Counted from the first letter of the stretch, positions 8,025 through 17,166 are shown. The stretch is 64,000 bases of DNA from Thioalbus denitrificans (GCF_003337735.1 NZ_QPJY01000005.1:142265-206264); one strand, 5' to 3'. Notes: generated by a model from the sequence alone, not told the origin. Numbers and translations are program-made.

Positions 8025-10124
8025 TCAGCGGAACAGGCCCTTCAGGCCGTCCTGGAGCTTCTCCTGCAGCTGCTCGGTGGCCTTCTGCTGGATCTCCTGC
8101 TTCTTCTCCTCGATTTTCCCCTGGGCGGCCTCCTTGAGCAGGCTCTCGGTGTCCAGGGCGTACTTGGGATTGTCGAAGCTTCCGCTCACCTTGATGGGGA
8201 CGGTGACCCCGTGCAGCTGGTCCAGCTCCTTGCCGCCCTGGCCGGTGAGGGTGCCCACGATGGCCGCCTTGACCAGGTAGTCGATCCGCTCCCGGGGCAG
8301 GTCGGCGCTGCCGCTGCCGGTGACCCGCAGCAGCGGCGACTTGGCCAGGAGATCGTCGTTGCGGGCCACGCCGTCGGTGACCTTCACCGTGCCGGAGAGC
8401 TCGCTGAAGTCGGTCTGGTTGGGCTCGTTGCTGGGCGGCGCCGGCTGGCCCTTGAGGCGGGCGTCGGCCTCGCGCAGCATCTGGGCGATATTGACGCCCT
8501 TGACCGCGCCGTTGGTGAAGCGGAAGTCCGCGTTGCCGCTGAGGGTGCGCTTCATGGCCTCGGCGTCGTTGCCCGCGGCCCGCAGGGCGGCGTTCATCTC
8601 CGCCTGGCCGGTGAGCTTCTCCTCCTTGCCGGTGAGATCCCGCAGCAACGGGCCGGCCTGGACGCCCTTGAGGTGCTCGTCCAGCGCCAGCTGCAGCGAC
8701 TTGCCGCGGCCGTCGAGGCGGATGTCGCCGTTGTAGCGGCCCTCGTACAGGGCGGCGTTGAGGGGATTCAGCTGCACCAGGCCATCCTTCGCCTTGACCT
8801 CGACGTTGATGTCGGTGGCGCTCAGCTTGGCGATCTTGAGGCTGCCCACATGGAACTTGCCCTGGATGTTGAGGGGCCGCAGCACGGCCGGGTCGATGCC
8901 CGCGGCGCCGGCGGCCGCGCCGGGGCTTCCGGCCTGCTGATCCTCCCGCGGCGGCGGGAGGTAGCGGTCGAGATCGATGGCGTCGAGCGCCAGGTCGAAG
9001 CGCAGCGCCTGGCTGGCGAAGTCGCTGACGCCGGCGCTGCCGGTGAGCGCGGTGTCGTCCAGGCGCATCTCCAGGCCGCTCAGCATCAGCCGGCTGGGGG
9101 TGGCCTCCAGGGCCGATTTCAGGCTGGCTTTCGACAGCACATTCCCGTCGGCGGTGTCGATGGCCGGCTGGCCCAGTTGCGCCAGCAGCTCCCGCGGACT
9201 GAACTCGCTCACCTCGAGCGTACCCTTGAACAACGGGGTGGTGGTGATGTTGCCGCCCTTCAGCGCGCCGTTCATCCGCAGCCCGTAGGCGGTGAGGGTG
9301 AGTCCGGTCACGTCCAGGGTCTGCTGCCAGAGGTCGGCGTCCACCTCGGCATTGAGCTGGACATCGGCCTTGCCGCCGGGCAGGGTCTCGCCCTGTGACT
9401 CCGCGCGCAGCTCCAGCCCCTTGACCGTGTAGCGGCCCTTGTCCGGCTGGGCATTCACCTCGCCCTTGAACGTCAGGTGGCTCTTCAGGACCGGAGCGCT
9501 GGAGGTGAGGTCGAGGCTCGCCTCGACGGGGAACGGGCGCCCGGGCACCAGCTCGCCGCTCGTGAGGTTGAGGTTCTCCACCGTCTGGCGGGTGCCGCTC
9601 TGGCGATCGTCCCAGACCACGCGGGCGTCGCTGAGCTCGATTCCGCCCACCGCCAGCGCGGCCACGGCCGGCGCGGGTTCGCCGGCGGGCTTCTCCTCCG
9701 CCGCGGCCCCGGCGCTCTCGGCGGGCACCAGGTCATCCCAGTTGCTGCGCCCGTCCTTGGCCCGGGCGAGGTTGAGCTGCAGCCCCTCGAGGGCCACGGT
9801 ATCGATCTCCACCTCCTTCCTCAGCAGGGGCATCAGCTTGACCCGGGCCTGGGCGGCCTCGATGCGGGCGAAGGGTTCCTCGCCGAATCCCTGCGCGTTG
9901 CCCAGTTGCACCTGGCCCAGCTTGATGCCCAGCCAGGGGAAGACGGTGATGCCGATATCGCCGTTGATGGCGAGATCCCGGCCGGTGCGCTCCTTGACCA
10001 CCGTGGTGAGCTGGTCGCGGTAGTCGTTGGGGTCGAAGAAGAGCGTGAAGTAGACCGCCAGTCCGGCCACGAGGAGGATGACGAGACCGATGACTCCACC
10101 GAGGATCTTGAGCAGGGCTTTCAT
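8025..10124 (-). CDS. asmA: AsmA family protein
   Basis: 699 residues. An N-terminal membrane anchor (GGVIGLVILLVAGLAVYF) precedes the AsmA start LFFDPNDYRDQL and a long periplasmic beta-rich region with the GITVFPWLGIKLGQVQLGNA signature. The C-terminal DUF748/AsmA-C part contains GVNIAQMLREAD and VPIKVSGSFDNPKY. AsmA-like proteins are thought to form bridge-like structures carrying phospholipid towards the outer membrane. It is the first gene of the asmA-mutY-yggX unit, with only 4 bases before mutY. The charged KIEEKKQEIQQKATEQLQEK tail is probably a short coiled coil. Confidence 0.92.
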   Translation of the reverse strand: MKALLKILGGVIGLVILLVAGLAVYFTLFFDPNDYRDQLTTVVKERTGRDLAINGDIGITVFPWLGIKLGQVQLGNAQGFGEEPFARIEAAQARVKLMPLLRKEVEIDTVALEGLQLNLARAKDGRSNWDDLVPAESAGAAAEEKPAGEPAPAVAALAVGGIELSDARVVWDDRQSGTRQTVENLNLTSGELVPGRPFPVEASLDLTSSAPVLKSHLTFKGEVNAQPDKGRYTVKGLELRAESQGETLPGGKADVQLNAEVDADLWQQTLDVTGLTLTAYGLRMNGALKGGNITTTPLFKGTLEVSEFSPRELLAQLGQPAIDTADGNVLSKASLKSALEATPSRLMLSGLEMRLDDTALTGSAGVSDFASQALRFDLALDAIDLDRYLPPPREDQQAGSPGAAAGAAGIDPAVLRPLNIQGKFHVGSLKIAKLSATDINVEVKAKDGLVQLNPLNAALYEGRYNGDIRLDGRGKSLQLALDEHLKGVQAGPLLRDLTGKEEKLTGQAEMNAALRAAGNDAEAMKRTLSGNADFRFTNGAVKGVNIAQMLREADARLKGQPAPPSNEPNQTDFSELSGTVKVTDGVARNDDLLAKSPLLRVTGSGSADLPRERIDYLVKAAIVGTLTGQGGKELDQLHGVTVPIKVSGSFDNPKYALDTESLLKEAAQGKIEEKKQEIQQKATEQLQEKLQDGLKGLFR

Positions 10125-10546
10125 TATTGTTGAACTCCATTTCCGGCTGTTTGCTTGAGGCTAGCAACGGGCTCCCGCGCAGGCAACCTGACCGCGCTCC
10201 GGGAGATCGGGATGTTGCAGTGCGGCGAGCGGAGGTCGATTTGATCATTCCCCGAACAGGTGTGATATTCAACTACAGGGGGGATGAGATGAGGAGGTCG
10301 ATTGCAGCACCGGCCCCGGATGTATGCCAGATTGTGGTCTAACCCGTCGTCCAGGGGGGTGAGTGGTCTGAATGGCCGTGATTCCAGCTGTCCGCAACCC
10401 TCATGCGGGCTGGAATCCCGGGCTTGGTGCGACTCTCGCCCGTCCCGCCCGCCAGGAACGCCATGGGCGTTGAACACCCGGGGCCACTGAGACCGGTCCG
10501 CAACCGGGCCGGAACCCTGACATCACTTGAGAAGGAGGCAGGGCGC
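10125..10546. other. Divergent intergenic region without a recognised gene
   Basis: About 420 bases between asmA and the host-attachment-family gene. It must hold both promoters. Short frames here have no coding character or ribosome site, and I see no repeat or RNA I can support. Confidence 0.5.
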
Positions 10547-11038
10547 ATGAGTGACTACTGCGTTGTGCTTGCCGATGCAGCTCGGGCAAGGATCTTCACC
10601 CTCGAACCGGCGGCGCTGCCGGAGATGGAGTCCGGGCCCAACCTGACGGAGTATCACGACCTGGTAAACCCCGAGATGGAACAGGCCGACAAGGATCTCT
10701 GGAGCGAGATGAAGAGCGGGCGCAACCGCGCATCCTCCGGGGCCGCCCACGGTTATGACGACCACCGGGAGAAGCATGCCGACGAGTTCGTCGCGCGCTT
10801 CGCCCGCCAGGTGGCGGACGACGTGGTCCGGGTCGTCAACAGCCGGAAGGCCAAGCACCTGGTGGTGCTGGCCGAGAAACGCATGCTCGGTTTCCTGCGC
10901 AACACCATGGGCAGCGGCCTCAATGGCGTGCAGGTGCATGAAGTGGCCAAGAATCTCAGCAAGCTCACCACCGCTGAGCTGCACAATCGTCTGGCGCAGG
11001 ACGGCCTGCTGCCGAAGCGGCAGCGTCCCACCGGCTGA
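10547..11038 (+). CDS. Host attachment protein family (PF10116-like)
   Basis: 163 residues starting at ATG 10547 behind a strong GAAGGAGG. The pattern VVLADAARARIFTLE, the acidic middle, HADEFVARFARQVAD, HLVVLAEKRMLGFLR and the closing LTTAELHNRL match the family named for attachment to host cells in Agrobacterium. The fold resembles the eRF1/Dom34 middle domain, so the real role may be translation- or stress-related. No signal peptide is seen. It is followed by a perfect 10-bp hairpin. Confidence 0.85.
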   Translation: MSDYCVVLADAARARIFTLEPAALPEMESGPNLTEYHDLVNPEMEQADKDLWSEMKSGRNRASSGAAHGYDDHREKHADEFVARFARQVADDVVRVVNSRKAKHLVVLAEKRMLGFLRNTMGSGLNGVQVHEVAKNLSKLTTAELHNRLAQDGLLPKRQRPTG

Positions 11039-11054
11039 GGCGCCGGATTTCCCG

Positions 11055-11080
11055 GGCGGGCGGTTTGAGGACCGCCCGCC
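11055..11080 (+). terminator. Hairpin after host-attachment gene
   Basis: GGCGGGCGGT and ACCGCCCGCC form a perfect 10-bp stem with a six-base loop, 16 bases after the stop. There is no T tract, so termination is plausible but unproven. Confidence 0.5.
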
Positions 11081-11102
11081 GTACCCACCACGGTAACCCC
11101 CC

Positions 11103-12089
11103 ATGGGCTCGAATCCCTCTCCGAACAGTGGCCTGCTCTGCGCCTACCTGCTGGACGGTCACGGTGGCGGTGCGCTCCAGGACATGGATGGGGTGCGCCG
11201 CTGGCATCCTGGCGCCGGGACCCTGTGGGTGCACCTCGACTACACCAGCCCTGATGCCCGGGCCTGGCTGGCGGAGGAGAGCGGCATCGATCCGGTCATC
11301 GCCTCCGCCCTGCTCGCCGAGGAGACCCGGCCGCGGGCCCTGGCCGTCGGCGAGGGACTGCTGGTGGTCCTGCGCGGGGTGAACCTGAATCCCGGTGCGG
11401 ACCCGGAGGACATGGTTTCGATCCGGCTCTGGTTCGACGGCGAGCGCATCATCTCCACCCGGCGCTACAAGCTGCTGGCCATCGCCGATCTGCGCGCCGC
11501 CATCGAGGACGGCGGGGGTCCCGAAACGCCGGGGGGGTTCCTGGTCCGCCTCGCCGAGGGCCTGCTGCTGCGCATGTCATCGGTGGTGCACGACCTGGAT
11601 GGGGCGGTGGATGCCCTGGAGGAGGATGTGCTCAGCGCCGAAAGCCATGCCCTCGGCCCGCGCCTGTCCGGTCTGCGCCGCCAGGCCATCATGCTGCGCC
11701 GCTACCTGGCTCCCCAGCGCGAGGCGCTGAACCGGCTGGTGCTGGAGAAGGTGAACCTGATCGCGGCCAACGAGCGCGCCGAGCTGCGCGAGGTGGCCGA
11801 CCGCACGTCCCGCTACCTGGAGGACCTGGACGCCGCGCGGGAGCGGGCGGCGGTGACCCAGGAGGAGCTCAACAGCCGCCTCTCCTCGCGGATGGAGCAG
11901 CGGATGTACCTGCTCTCCATGGTGGCGGCGGTGTTCCTGCCCCTGGGATTCATCACCGGCCTGCTCGGCATCAACGTCGGCGGCATCCCCGGAGAGGGAG
12001 TGGGCTGGGGGTTCCTCGCCGTCTGCACCCTCCTTGCGGCCGTGCTGGCGGGGCAGATGCTCTACTTCCGCCGCAAGGGGTGGATATGA
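11103..12089 (+). CDS. zntB: CorA/ZntB-type divalent metal transporter
   Basis: 328 residues. A large cytoplasmic domain with a long helical stalk (about 150-265) is followed by two C-terminal membrane helices. The pore motif after TM1 reads LLGINVGGIPG: the GIN of ZntB rather than the GMN of CorA. ZntB proteins move Zn2+ or related ions. It follows the host-attachment gene by 64 bases and the intervening hairpin, so co-transcription is uncertain. The ATG at 11103 has no strong Shine-Dalgarno. Confidence 0.9.
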   Translation: MGSNPSPNSGLLCAYLLDGHGGGALQDMDGVRRWHPGAGTLWVHLDYTSPDARAWLAEESGIDPVIASALLAEETRPRALAVGEGLLVVLRGVNLNPGADPEDMVSIRLWFDGERIISTRRYKLLAIADLRAAIEDGGGPETPGGFLVRLAEGLLLRMSSVVHDLDGAVDALEEDVLSAESHALGPRLSGLRRQAIMLRRYLAPQREALNRLVLEKVNLIAANERAELREVADRTSRYLEDLDAARERAAVTQEELNSRLSSRMEQRMYLLSMVAAVFLPLGFITGLLGINVGGIPGEGVGWGFLAVCTLLAAVLAGQMLYFRRKGWI

Positions 12090-12116
12090 GTTGCCGGTTG
12101 CCAGTGACCGGCAGCT

Positions 12117-13157
12117 TCACACAATCGGCAGCTCGGGCAGGATCTCGGCGCTCTGGACGTGTTCCTGGAACGCCTCCAGGTGCGCCTCCACCTCCCTGAC
12201 GGCCTGGAAGCGGGCCACGTGGTAGAGCGCCTCGCCCTCGTTGACCAGGGGCAGATTGGCCCGGCCGATGACGATGCCCTCCACCGTGGAGATGACCTCC
12301 TCCTCCCGCTCGCCGAAGGGATCGGCCACGAGGCCCAGCACTTCACCCTTCGCCACCCGTGCGCCGAGGGGCACCTGGCTGCGGAGAATGCCGCCCTGGG
12401 GGGCGCGCATCCAGCTGCTGGAGCGGGCCACGTAGGGCTCCCGCGGCGGTTTCCTGCTGCGGCTCCGGGGCAGCATGCCCAGCGCGCGCATCACGTTGAC
12501 GACCCCGTTCACCCCCACGCGGATGCCGAATTCGTCGAAACGCAGCGCCTCGCCCGCCTCGTAGAGCAGGGTGGGGATGCCCTTTTCGGCGGCCGCCTCC
12601 CGTAGTGAGCCGTCGCGCAGGTCGGAGTTGAGGATCACCGGCACCCCGAACAGGCGCGCCAGGCGCTCGGTCTCCGGGTCGTCCAGCTTGGCGCGGATCT
12701 GGGGCAGGTTGCTGCGGTGGATGGCGCCTGAGTGGATGTCGATGCCGTACTGGCTGTTGTCCACCACCTCGGTCATGAACAGGTTGGCCAGCCGGGCGGC
12801 CAGCGAGCCGCATTCCGAGCCAGGAAAGACGCGGTTCAGGTCGCGGCGGTCGGGTAGGTAGCGGGAGTGGTGCAGGAAGCCGTGCACGTTCACCACCGGC
12901 ACGGCGATGAGGGTGCCGTGCAGCTTGTCGAGCGCCGGCAGTTTCAGCAGGCGCCGGATTACCTCCACGCCGTTGATTTCATCGCCGTGGATGGCGGCGC
13001 TGACGAACAGCCGCGGGCCGGCACGCCTGCCGCGCACCACCTGCACCGGCATGGTGATGGGCGCATGGGTGTAGAGGCGGGCGACCGGTACGTCGATGGT
13101 GACCCGGGACCCGGGGGCGATGTCCTCGCCGTTGATGAACAGGGGGCGCCTGGCCAT
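12117..13157 (-). CDS. Succinylglutamate desuccinylase/aspartoacylase (AstE/ASPA) family zinc carboxypeptidase
   Basis: 346 residues of the M14-like deacylase family. The Zn ligands H-x2-E are in AAIHGDEINGVE, with a later His in IDIHSGA. Catalytic-type residues lie near LLYEAGEALRF. The C-terminal ~90 residues form a beta-barrel (GGILRSQVPLGARVAKGEVL). It is the third gene of a minus-strand group with a RimB-type aspartic-like protease and RimK, a co-occurrence seen across proteobacteria. By context it may trim or process glutamate or related amino-acid additions made by RimK (inference). The true substrate is unknown. Confidence 0.88.
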   Translation of the reverse strand: MARRPLFINGEDIAPGSRVTIDVPVARLYTHAPITMPVQVVRGRRAGPRLFVSAAIHGDEINGVEVIRRLLKLPALDKLHGTLIAVPVVNVHGFLHHSRYLPDRRDLNRVFPGSECGSLAARLANLFMTEVVDNSQYGIDIHSGAIHRSNLPQIRAKLDDPETERLARLFGVPVILNSDLRDGSLREAAAEKGIPTLLYEAGEALRFDEFGIRVGVNGVVNVMRALGMLPRSRSRKPPREPYVARSSSWMRAPQGGILRSQVPLGARVAKGEVLGLVADPFGEREEEVISTVEGIVIGRANLPLVNEGEALYHVARFQAVREVEAHLEAFQEHVQSAEILPELPIV

Positions 13158-13165
13158 GGTCCGGC

Positions 13166-14071
13166 TCAGCCCTTGCCCTTGGTGCGGGTGCGGTTGGGCT
13201 TGGCGTTCTTCTCGATGAACAGGATGATCTGGTCCGCCACGTCCTTGCCCGTGGCCGTTTCGATGCCTTCCAGCCCCGGGGACGAGTTCACCTCCATCAC
13301 CAGCGGGCCGTGGTTTGAACGCAGGATGTCCACCCCGGCCACGTTGAGGCCGACGATCTTGGCCGCCCGCGCCGCGGTGGCCCGCTCGGCGGGGGTCAGG
13401 CGCACCAGGGCCGCGCTGCCGCCGCGGTGGAGGTTGGAGCGGAACTCGCCCTCCTTCGCCTGGCGCTTCATGGCCGCCACCACCCGATCGCCGATGACGA
13501 AACAGCGGATGTCGGCGCCGCCGGCCTCCTTGATGAACTCCTGCACCAGGAAGTTGGCGTCCAGCTCGCGGAAGGCGTCGATGAGGCTCTCGGCGGCCTT
13601 GTCGGTCTCGGCCAGCACGACCCCCTTGCCCTGGGTGCCCTCCAGCAGCTTCACCACCAGGGGCGCGCCTCCCACCAGGTCGATCAGCGCCTGGGTATCG
13701 TCCACCGAGTGGGCGAACCCGGTCACCGGCAGTCCGACCCCCTTGCGGGCGAGCAGCTGCAGGGAGCGCAGCTTGTCGCGGGAGCGTCCGATGGCCACCG
13801 ACTCGTTCAGGGGGTAGACCCCCATGACCTCGAACTGGCGCAGCACGGCCAGGCCGTAGAAGGTGATGGAGGCGCCGATGCGCGGGATGACCGCGTCGAA
13901 CCCCTCCAGCTGTTCGCCCCGGTAGTGCACGCCCGGACGCTGGCTGGCCACGTCCACCTGGCAGCGCAGGGGGTCGAGCACGACCATCTCGTGGCCCCGC
14001 TCCTGGCCCGCCTCGACCAGGCGTCGGGTGGAGTAGAGTTGGCGGTTGCGGGAGAGAATTGCAATCTTCAT
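13166..14071 (-). CDS. rimK: RimK family ATP-grasp alpha-L-glutamate ligase
   Basis: 301 residues, full length for RimK. Visible are [22 protein letters not shown] at the start, [11 protein letters not shown], the ATP-grasp loop [33 protein letters not shown] and the metal-binding [14 protein letters not shown]. RimK adds glutamate residues to the C-terminus of ribosomal protein S6 in Escherichia coli and Pseudomonas. It lies 8 bases before the AstE-like gene and 31 after the RimB-type gene. No RimA or regulatory partner is recognised nearby. Confidence 0.95.
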   Translation of the reverse strand: MKIAILSRNRQLYSTRRLVEAGQERGHEMVVLDPLRCQVDVASQRPGVHYRGEQLEGFDAVIPRIGASITFYGLAVLRQFEVMGVYPLNESVAIGRSRDKLRSLQLLARKGVGLPVTGFAHSVDDTQALIDLVGGAPLVVKLLEGTQGKGVVLAETDKAAESLIDAFRELDANFLVQEFIKEAGGADIRCFVIGDRVVAAMKRQAKEGEFRSNLHRGGSAALVRLTPAERATAARAAKIVGLNVAGVDILRSNHGPLVMEVNSSPGLEGIETATGKDVADQIILFIEKNAKPNRTRTKGKG

Positions 14072-14102
14072 AGGCTGGAGGTTTCCTTTGTGCCGGCCCG
14101 GA

Positions 14103-14582
14103 TTAGCGGGGTTTGCGGTGCTGAGGCGCCGGCGGGCGTCCGGTGAGGTATGAGCGGGCGGGGTGAACGCTGAAGTGGTTACCCAGCGCCGTGCGCCCGA
14201 TGAGCAGCCGGAAAGTCATGGAATCGCGGTTGGTCAGCGTCATCTCCACCGGCCACTCGCGGCCGCCGAGCCTCAGGGTCGTGCGGATGATGTAGCGCTG
14301 CTCCCGGTGTCCGCCGGAATCGGAGACCCAGCGCCGGTCGAAGACGGGCGCGGTGCAGATGCGCTCGATGTCGGTGCGGCGCTGCAGGGGGTGGATGCCG
14401 AAGCGCACCAGGGCCACGCCGTTGTCCTCGTAAGGCTCGACGAAATAGGCGTGCAGCGTCGAGGTGCGGGCACCGGTGTCCACCTTGCCCTTGATGCGGC
14501 CGATGCCCAGTTCCGGCAGCGCGGCCCATTCGCGCCAGCCGAGCGGGACGGCTTCGGGGTTGAGTCGTTTGTCACCGGGCAT
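14103..14582 (-). CDS. rimB: RimB-like ATP-dependent zinc protease / retropepsin-like protein
   Basis: 159 residues from ATG 14582 ([16 protein letters not shown]). The hallmark is the aspartic-protease-like motif in [13 protein letters not shown], followed by the QRRYII-type and [16 protein letters not shown] segments characteristic of PF05618. In Pseudomonas, RimB acts with RimK on ribosomal protein S6. A longer open frame continues upstream but runs through non-coding sequence, and 14582 is the family-like start; its ribosome site (GAGA) is weak. It is first in the rimB-rimK-astE-like order. Confidence 0.9.
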   Translation of the reverse strand: MPGDKRLNPEAVPLGWREWAALPELGIGRIKGKVDTGARTSTLHAYFVEPYEDNGVALVRFGIHPLQRRTDIERICTAPVFDRRWVSDSGGHREQRYIIRTTLRLGGREWPVEMTLTNRDSMTFRLLIGRTALGNHFSVHPARSYLTGRPPAPQHRKPR

Positions 14583-14872
14583 GAACTGGCGGCTCTCATC
14601 GGTTCGCGGTAGCGGATGTACGGCGAGGCGCGGATTTTCACGCCTGCGCCATGCACAGTAAAGTCTAGTCACTCTTGGGGGCACATTCAGCGAGTCCCCG
14701 GCCTGCGGTCGCAACACCCGCTGAATGGAATCCCCGGGAGTGGCCGATATGCTGGTTCGCGGCTGCCCCGCGCCATTGCAGGAGACGGGGTTTCTGCACC
14801 AGGGTGAATCCGGCGTGGTCCGCCGGGGCATCTCCCCGGGCCATGAGTCCGGCAGCGGGAGGTTGAAGCGAT

Positions 14873-15907
14873 ATGGATCTCGGCGGGGAATTCCGGTGGG
14901 GGCGGGCGGGTACCCCCGGCATTCTGCTCGCGGCATGTCTGGTCGCCCTGTGTCCATGGCCTGCCGTGGCCGGGGCGGCGGATGCCCCTTACTCCATCGC
15001 CACCCCGGTGCGGCTCAGCGACGTTCCGGAGGCGGACGGCCGATTCATGGGGGTGCGCCTGCTCGGTGCCCTGCGCCTGTCCGCGGTCGAGCGTGACGGG
15101 CTGTACCTCACCGAGCTGTCGGGGCTGGCCTGGGACCGGGACGAGGCGCTGCTCTACGCGGTCAGCGACCGGGGCGCGGTATTCCACCTGCAGCCGGTGC
15201 TGCGCGCCGGGCGGCTGGTGGATGTGCGCCTGCTGGCGGCCCACCCCCTGCGCGGCGGCGACGGTGCGCCGCTGGCGGGTGCCTGGTCCGACGCCGAGGG
15301 CCTGGTGCTGGAACACGAGGCGGACGGGGAGCGCGGCAATACGACCCTGCTGATCTCCTTCGAGGGCCGTCCGCGGGTGGAGCGTTTCACGACTGACGGG
15401 AACCCGCTGGAGCGGCTGCGGCTGCCCCCGGCGCTGTCCGGAGTCGACAGCTACCGCGATCCCAACAGCGCCCTGGAGGCCCTCGTCCGGCATCCATCCC
15501 TGGGCCTGATGACCGCCCCCGAGCGCCCATTGGCCGGGATGGACGCACGCACGGTTCCCCTCTGTACCCTCACCGGCCGCTGCTGGGACTACCCCCTGGC
15601 GGATGCCCCGGGCAGCGCCCTGACGGCACTGGAGTCGCACCCCGATGGCGGGCTCCTGGCGCTGGAGCGGGCCTTCGTCTCCCTGTTCCGGCCGCTGGTC
15701 ATCAGTCTGCGTCATGTCCGGCTGCCCGACGGACCAGGGCCGGTGAGCGTGGAGACGGTGGCGTCCTTCGACACCAGTCGCGGTTGGTTGGTGGACAACT
15801 TCGAGGGGCTGGCCTTCCACGAGGGACGGCGCTACTTCATGGTCAGCGACGACAACGGCAGCCCGCTGCAGCACACCCTCCTGGTCTATTTTGAGCTGCT
15901 GCCCTGA
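14873..15907 (+). CDS. Esterase-like activity of phytase family protein, exported
   Basis: 344 residues. A signal-like segment (GILLAACLVALCPWPAVAGA, cleavage near residue 36) precedes a phytase-like beta-propeller domain (PF13449 type), with ELSGLAWDRDEALLYAVSDRGAVFHL near residues 85-110, LRLPPALS and DNFEGLAFHEGRRYFMVSDDN near the C-terminus. It is predicted periplasmic and calcium-dependent by family analogy. The substrate is unknown. It stands alone between the divergent rimB gene and the barrel gene at 16111. Confidence 0.85.
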   Translation: MDLGGEFRWGRAGTPGILLAACLVALCPWPAVAGAADAPYSIATPVRLSDVPEADGRFMGVRLLGALRLSAVERDGLYLTELSGLAWDRDEALLYAVSDRGAVFHLQPVLRAGRLVDVRLLAAHPLRGGDGAPLAGAWSDAEGLVLEHEADGERGNTTLLISFEGRPRVERFTTDGNPLERLRLPPALSGVDSYRDPNSALEALVRHPSLGLMTAPERPLAGMDARTVPLCTLTGRCWDYPLADAPGSALTALESHPDGGLLALERAFVSLFRPLVISLRHVRLPDGPGPVSVETVASFDTSRGWLVDNFEGLAFHEGRRYFMVSDDNGSPLQHTLLVYFELLP

Positions 15908-16000
15908 GGGCGGCGCCCTGCTGCTGTAGGGTCAGGTCCACAGCGGCATTGTGAATTGTCATTGAGAAACACTCCCCGCATGGAAACAATTCCTTGGAAA

Positions 16001-16028
16001 GCAACAAGTGTTGTCTTGTTGCAACAAT
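16001..16028. promoter_or_regulatory. Overlapping palindromes upstream of outer-membrane protein gene
   Basis: GCAACAAG (16001-16008) and CTTGTTGC (16015-16022) form a perfect 8-bp inverted repeat over a six-base spacer. TTGTTGCAACAA (16017-16028) is itself a perfect 12-base palindrome. The surrounding ~150 bases are AT-rich. An operator is most likely, a 5'-UTR hairpin possible. GTTGC/GCAAC elements also lie before the secreted-protein gene at 63663. Confidence 0.5.
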
Positions 16029-16110
16029 CGCAGACATCATTCAAGACATTGTTTTGCATAATGTTCATGGATTGTCTGTTGCCAAATAAAACAACATCGG
16101 GGTTCATGGA

Positions 16111-16995
16111 ATGAGAATCAGACATACGCTTATTGCATCCGCCGTTGCCCTGGCCCTGCTTCCCGCGTCGGGCGCATTTGCTGCGGATGATTCCGCGCTC
16201 GTATACGCAGGCAGCGTGGATGGTTATGTGGGCTACCGTTGGATTTCCAGCGATGACAGCGACGAGGTCGAGGACGATCACACGCCCACGTATGGCGCCG
16301 GCGCAGTGGTCAGCGTACCGCTGGGGCAGGCCCTGTCGGTCCAGTTCGACGCGCTGGGCGAGGCCAATGTCCTGGACAACGATTCCGATGACGATCCCTC
16401 GAGCATGGTGTCCGTCGGGGCGCACCTGAGCTACCGCAATGCCTCCACCATGCTGGTCGGCGCCTTTGCCGGCTACGGCATCGGCACCGTGACCGACAAC
16501 GATGGCCACTCCAAGGCCGCCTACCTGGGGCTCGAGGGACAGTACTACTTCGATCCCGCCACCCTCTATGGCCAGGTCGGATACGTCAAGGGCCCCGGGG
16601 ACGACGACGAGAGCGAGGGCTTCGACGACGGCGGCTGGTTCGGCCGTGTGGTGGGCCGTTACTTCATCTCCGATGACATCATGCTCGAAGGCGACGTGGC
16701 CTATGCCGACACCGACCAGTACGTTGACGGCGATGACGCGGGCGAGATCTGGGCGTGGGGCCTGAAGTACAAGCAGCGACTGGGGAAATCGCCCGTCTAT
16801 GGCGTCATCGCCTACCGCGGCGCCAACTATGACTCGACCACGGAGGGTGATGTGGCGACCGAGCAGGTTCTCATGCTGGGCGTCAGCTTCGCCTTCGGGG
16901 CGGACAGCCTGAAGCACAATGACCGCAGCGGCGCGACCCTGGACCTGCCCCATTTCCTCCATCGCGCCAACATGTACTCGCAGACGCTGGATTGA
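16111..16995 (+). CDS. Predicted outer-membrane beta-barrel protein
   Basis: 294 residues. A clear signal peptide (MRIRHTLIASAVALALLPAS, cleavage after AFA near residue 25) is followed by alternating amphipathic strands rich in Gly and Tyr (DGYVGYRWIS, YGQVGYVKG, GWFGRVVGRYF, AWGLKYKQRL, VLMLGVSFAFG). Acidic Asp/Glu loops occur throughout (SDDSDEVEDDHT, DDDESEGFDDG), unusual enough to suggest cation binding or salt adaptation. The last residues do not end in the usual aromatic, so the barrel end is near FAFG and a short tail follows. I do not recognise a named porin family. It stands alone, with an AT-rich regulated-looking promoter and a large hairpin downstream. Confidence 0.75.
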   Translation: MRIRHTLIASAVALALLPASGAFAADDSALVYAGSVDGYVGYRWISSDDSDEVEDDHTPTYGAGAVVSVPLGQALSVQFDALGEANVLDNDSDDDPSSMVSVGAHLSYRNASTMLVGAFAGYGIGTVTDNDGHSKAAYLGLEGQYYFDPATLYGQVGYVKGPGDDDESEGFDDGGWFGRVVGRYFISDDIMLEGDVAYADTDQYVDGDDAGEIWAWGLKYKQRLGKSPVYGVIAYRGANYDSTTEGDVATEQVLMLGVSFAFGADSLKHNDRSGATLDLPHFLHRANMYSQTLD

Positions 16996-17020
16996 TTCAC
17001 GGGTTGCCGAAGCCTGAAAA

Positions 17021-17066
17021 CCGGAAACGGAAGGGGCGGCCATGCGGCCGCCCCTTCCGTTTCCGG
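17021..17066. terminator. Large perfect hairpin after the barrel gene
   Basis: A perfect 21-bp inverted repeat (17021-17041 with 17046-17066) with the four-base loop ATGC, 26 bases after the stop. There is no T tract. It may terminate or stabilise the barrel mRNA and also insulates it from the convergent sRNA array. Confidence 0.7.
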
Positions 17067-17087
17067 GCGTGGTCCCCTCGATGAACC

Positions 17088-17160
17088 AAAAAAAAGCCCG
17101 CTGACTAGATGGGAGCGGGCTTCAATAGGGACTGCCAGATGGAGGATGACCCATAGGGTC
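17088..17160 (-). ncRNA. Candidate sRNA unit 3 of a tandem array
   Basis: On the minus strand a transcript from about 17160 would begin with the hairpin GACCC-TAT-GGGTC. It would then expose a C-rich single strand containing CCTCCATCTGG (shared core at 17135-17143) and end in an 8-bp terminator stem (AGCCCGCT/AGCGGGCT, 17095-17121) followed by eight T. Length about 73 nt. CCTCC resembles an anti-Shine-Dalgarno sequence, the pairing motif of several C-rich trans-acting sRNAs. No open reading frame is present. Confidence 0.7.
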
Positions 17161-17166
17161 AGGCAA

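Noticed and set aside
14684-14727. Inverted CATTCAGCG / CGCTGAATG pair upstream of the phytase-like gene
   Set aside because: Could be a hairpin or remnant of the 59 kb element, but only 9 bp arms; kept as a side remark, not a feature.
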